Positions 23,247-23,723 of a stretch of 23,723 nt of DNA are shown here, piece by piece. The position numbers were made by a program, and so were the translations under genes. The first letter of the stretch is position 1. Each line of letters begins with the position of its first letter. Below the pieces are notes generated by a model. The model was not told the origin of the DNA. It saw nothing but the letters and a program-made list of their open reading frames with translations, and searched no databases. This DNA comes from an uncultured Oscillospiraceae bacterium (GTDB lineage: Bacteria; Bacillota; Clostridia; Oscillospirales; Oscillospiraceae): NCBI GenBank assembly GCA_947628265.1, contig CANQZF010000003.1, positions 1-23,723 on the forward strand, given 5' to 3'.

Positions 23247-23723
23247 CGGCTTTTCCCTCCTTTTTGGCGTTGGGGCAGCCCGCGCAGGCAAAGCACGCCA
23301 CCTTGTGGCCGCAGCCAATATCCGCAAGCTCCGGCTCGCTGACATTGCAGACCCCGTCGATACGCTTGTCGCACCGGTCATAGAAGCCGCACCCCGCCGG
23401 GAGGTTCATCGCCACGGGGACGGTGCCCTCGATGGAATAGAGCCTATCCTGGTTCTTGGTGCCGATCTTGTGGACGGAGCCCAGAAGGCCCTTCGTGTAG
23501 GGGTGCTGGGGGTTGCCGTAGATCTCGGCGGCGGTGGCTGTCTCCACCACCTTGCCCAGGTACATGACGGCCACACGGTCGCACATCCCGGCCACCACGC
23601 CCAGGTCGTGGGTGATGAAGAGGATGGACATGCCGAAGTCCTTCTGGAGCTCCTTCATGATCTCCAGGATCTGGGCCTGGATGGTGACGTCCAGGGCCGT
23701 GGTGGGCTCGTCGGCGATGAGGA
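23239..23723 (-). CDS. oppD: Opp/Dpp-type ABC importer ATP-binding subunit, N-terminus outside window
   Basis: Only the last 160 residues are present; the frame is open to the window edge. The visible part starts with Walker B and the D-loop, LIADEPTTALD, then the H-loop in FITHDLGVV and the Opp/Dpp C-terminal domain with HPYTKGLLGS. The D rather than F identity comes from its place just before oppF and is likely, not certain. The C-terminal tail is unusually rich in cysteine: after the usual GCGFYDRC and VC it adds GCGHKVACFACAGC, seven Cys in about 45 residues, where four is typical. The stop overlaps the oppF start by eight bases, so the two subunits are translated together. Confidence 0.93.
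   Translation of the reverse strand, partial: LIADEPTTALDVTIQAQILEIMKELQKDFGMSILFITHDLGVVAGMCDRVAVMYLGKVVETATAAEIYGNPQHPYTKGLLGSVHKIGTKNQDRLYSIEGTVPVAMNLPAGCGFYDRCDKRIDGVCNVSEPELADIGCGHKVACFACAGCPNAKKEGKADE

Noticed and set aside
23247..23381. N-terminal extension of the oppF frame by 45 codons
   Set aside because: It lies within oppD, is Ala/Arg/Ser-rich, and the ATG at 23246 has AAGGAGGG and the family N-terminus.
1..23723. tRNA, rRNA, CRISPR arrays, insertion sequences, attachment sites
   Set aside because: I saw no tRNA-like cloverleaf, no regularly spaced repeats, no transposase or integrase, and no terminal inverted repeats. Gene spacing leaves almost no room for them.

Overview
The window looks like chromosome from a GC-rich, fermentative member of the Bacillota, most likely a gut Clostridia of the Oscillospirales type. 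This lineage call is an inference. It rests on strong AGGAGG-like ribosome binding sites before nearly every gene, a Gram-positive style solute-binding lipoprotein, an oxygen-independent inositol pathway with an iron-type alcohol dehydrogenase, and a large plant-glycan enzyme set. All 17 genes I can support lie on the minus strand, so transcription runs from right to left. Coding density is very high, and only two gaps exceed 100 bases.

From right to left, the first block (23723-20632) holds the 3' end of an oppD-like gene, oppF, a small HAD-family protein and a GH105 unsaturated glucuronyl/galacturonyl hydrolase. Each overlaps the next by 8 to 20 bases. A 106-base AT-rich gap follows, carrying a promoter-like TTGACA, three tandem 9-mers, a perfect 12-bp hairpin and a sequence that can pair with the next ribosome binding site. 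The second block (20525-13685) is an inositol catabolic operon: iron alcohol dehydrogenase, iolC, iolD, iolE, iolG, iolB. It continues without a break into a third block (13672-3983) of glycan enzymes: GH38 alpha-mannosidase, a heparinase II/III-like putative polysaccharide lyase, GH2 beta-galactosidase, D-lyxose isomerase and GH51 alpha-L-arabinofuranosidase. None of these enzymes has a signal peptide, so they should act in the cytoplasm on small glycans that have been imported.

A 342-base gap (3641-3982) with a good sigma-A-like promoter and two inverted repeats separates a different unit: a hybrid sensor histidine kinase with two receiver domains, followed by a sugar-type solute-binding lipoprotein cut off by the window edge.

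The most interesting reading of the whole is that an Opp-type importer, a lyase plus GH105 pair for uronic acids, a mannosidase, a galactosidase, an arabinofuranosidase and a nearly complete inositol pathway lie in one locus. This matches the sugar content of plant glycosyl-inositol-phosphoceramide head groups (inositol, glucuronate, mannose or hexosamine, arabinose, galactose). That substrate is a hypothesis. The independent alternative is a plant cell-wall glycan operon that happens to be joined to inositol use. The second notable signal is the leader before the iol genes, which can fold in two mutually exclusive ways, one of which hides the ribosome binding site.
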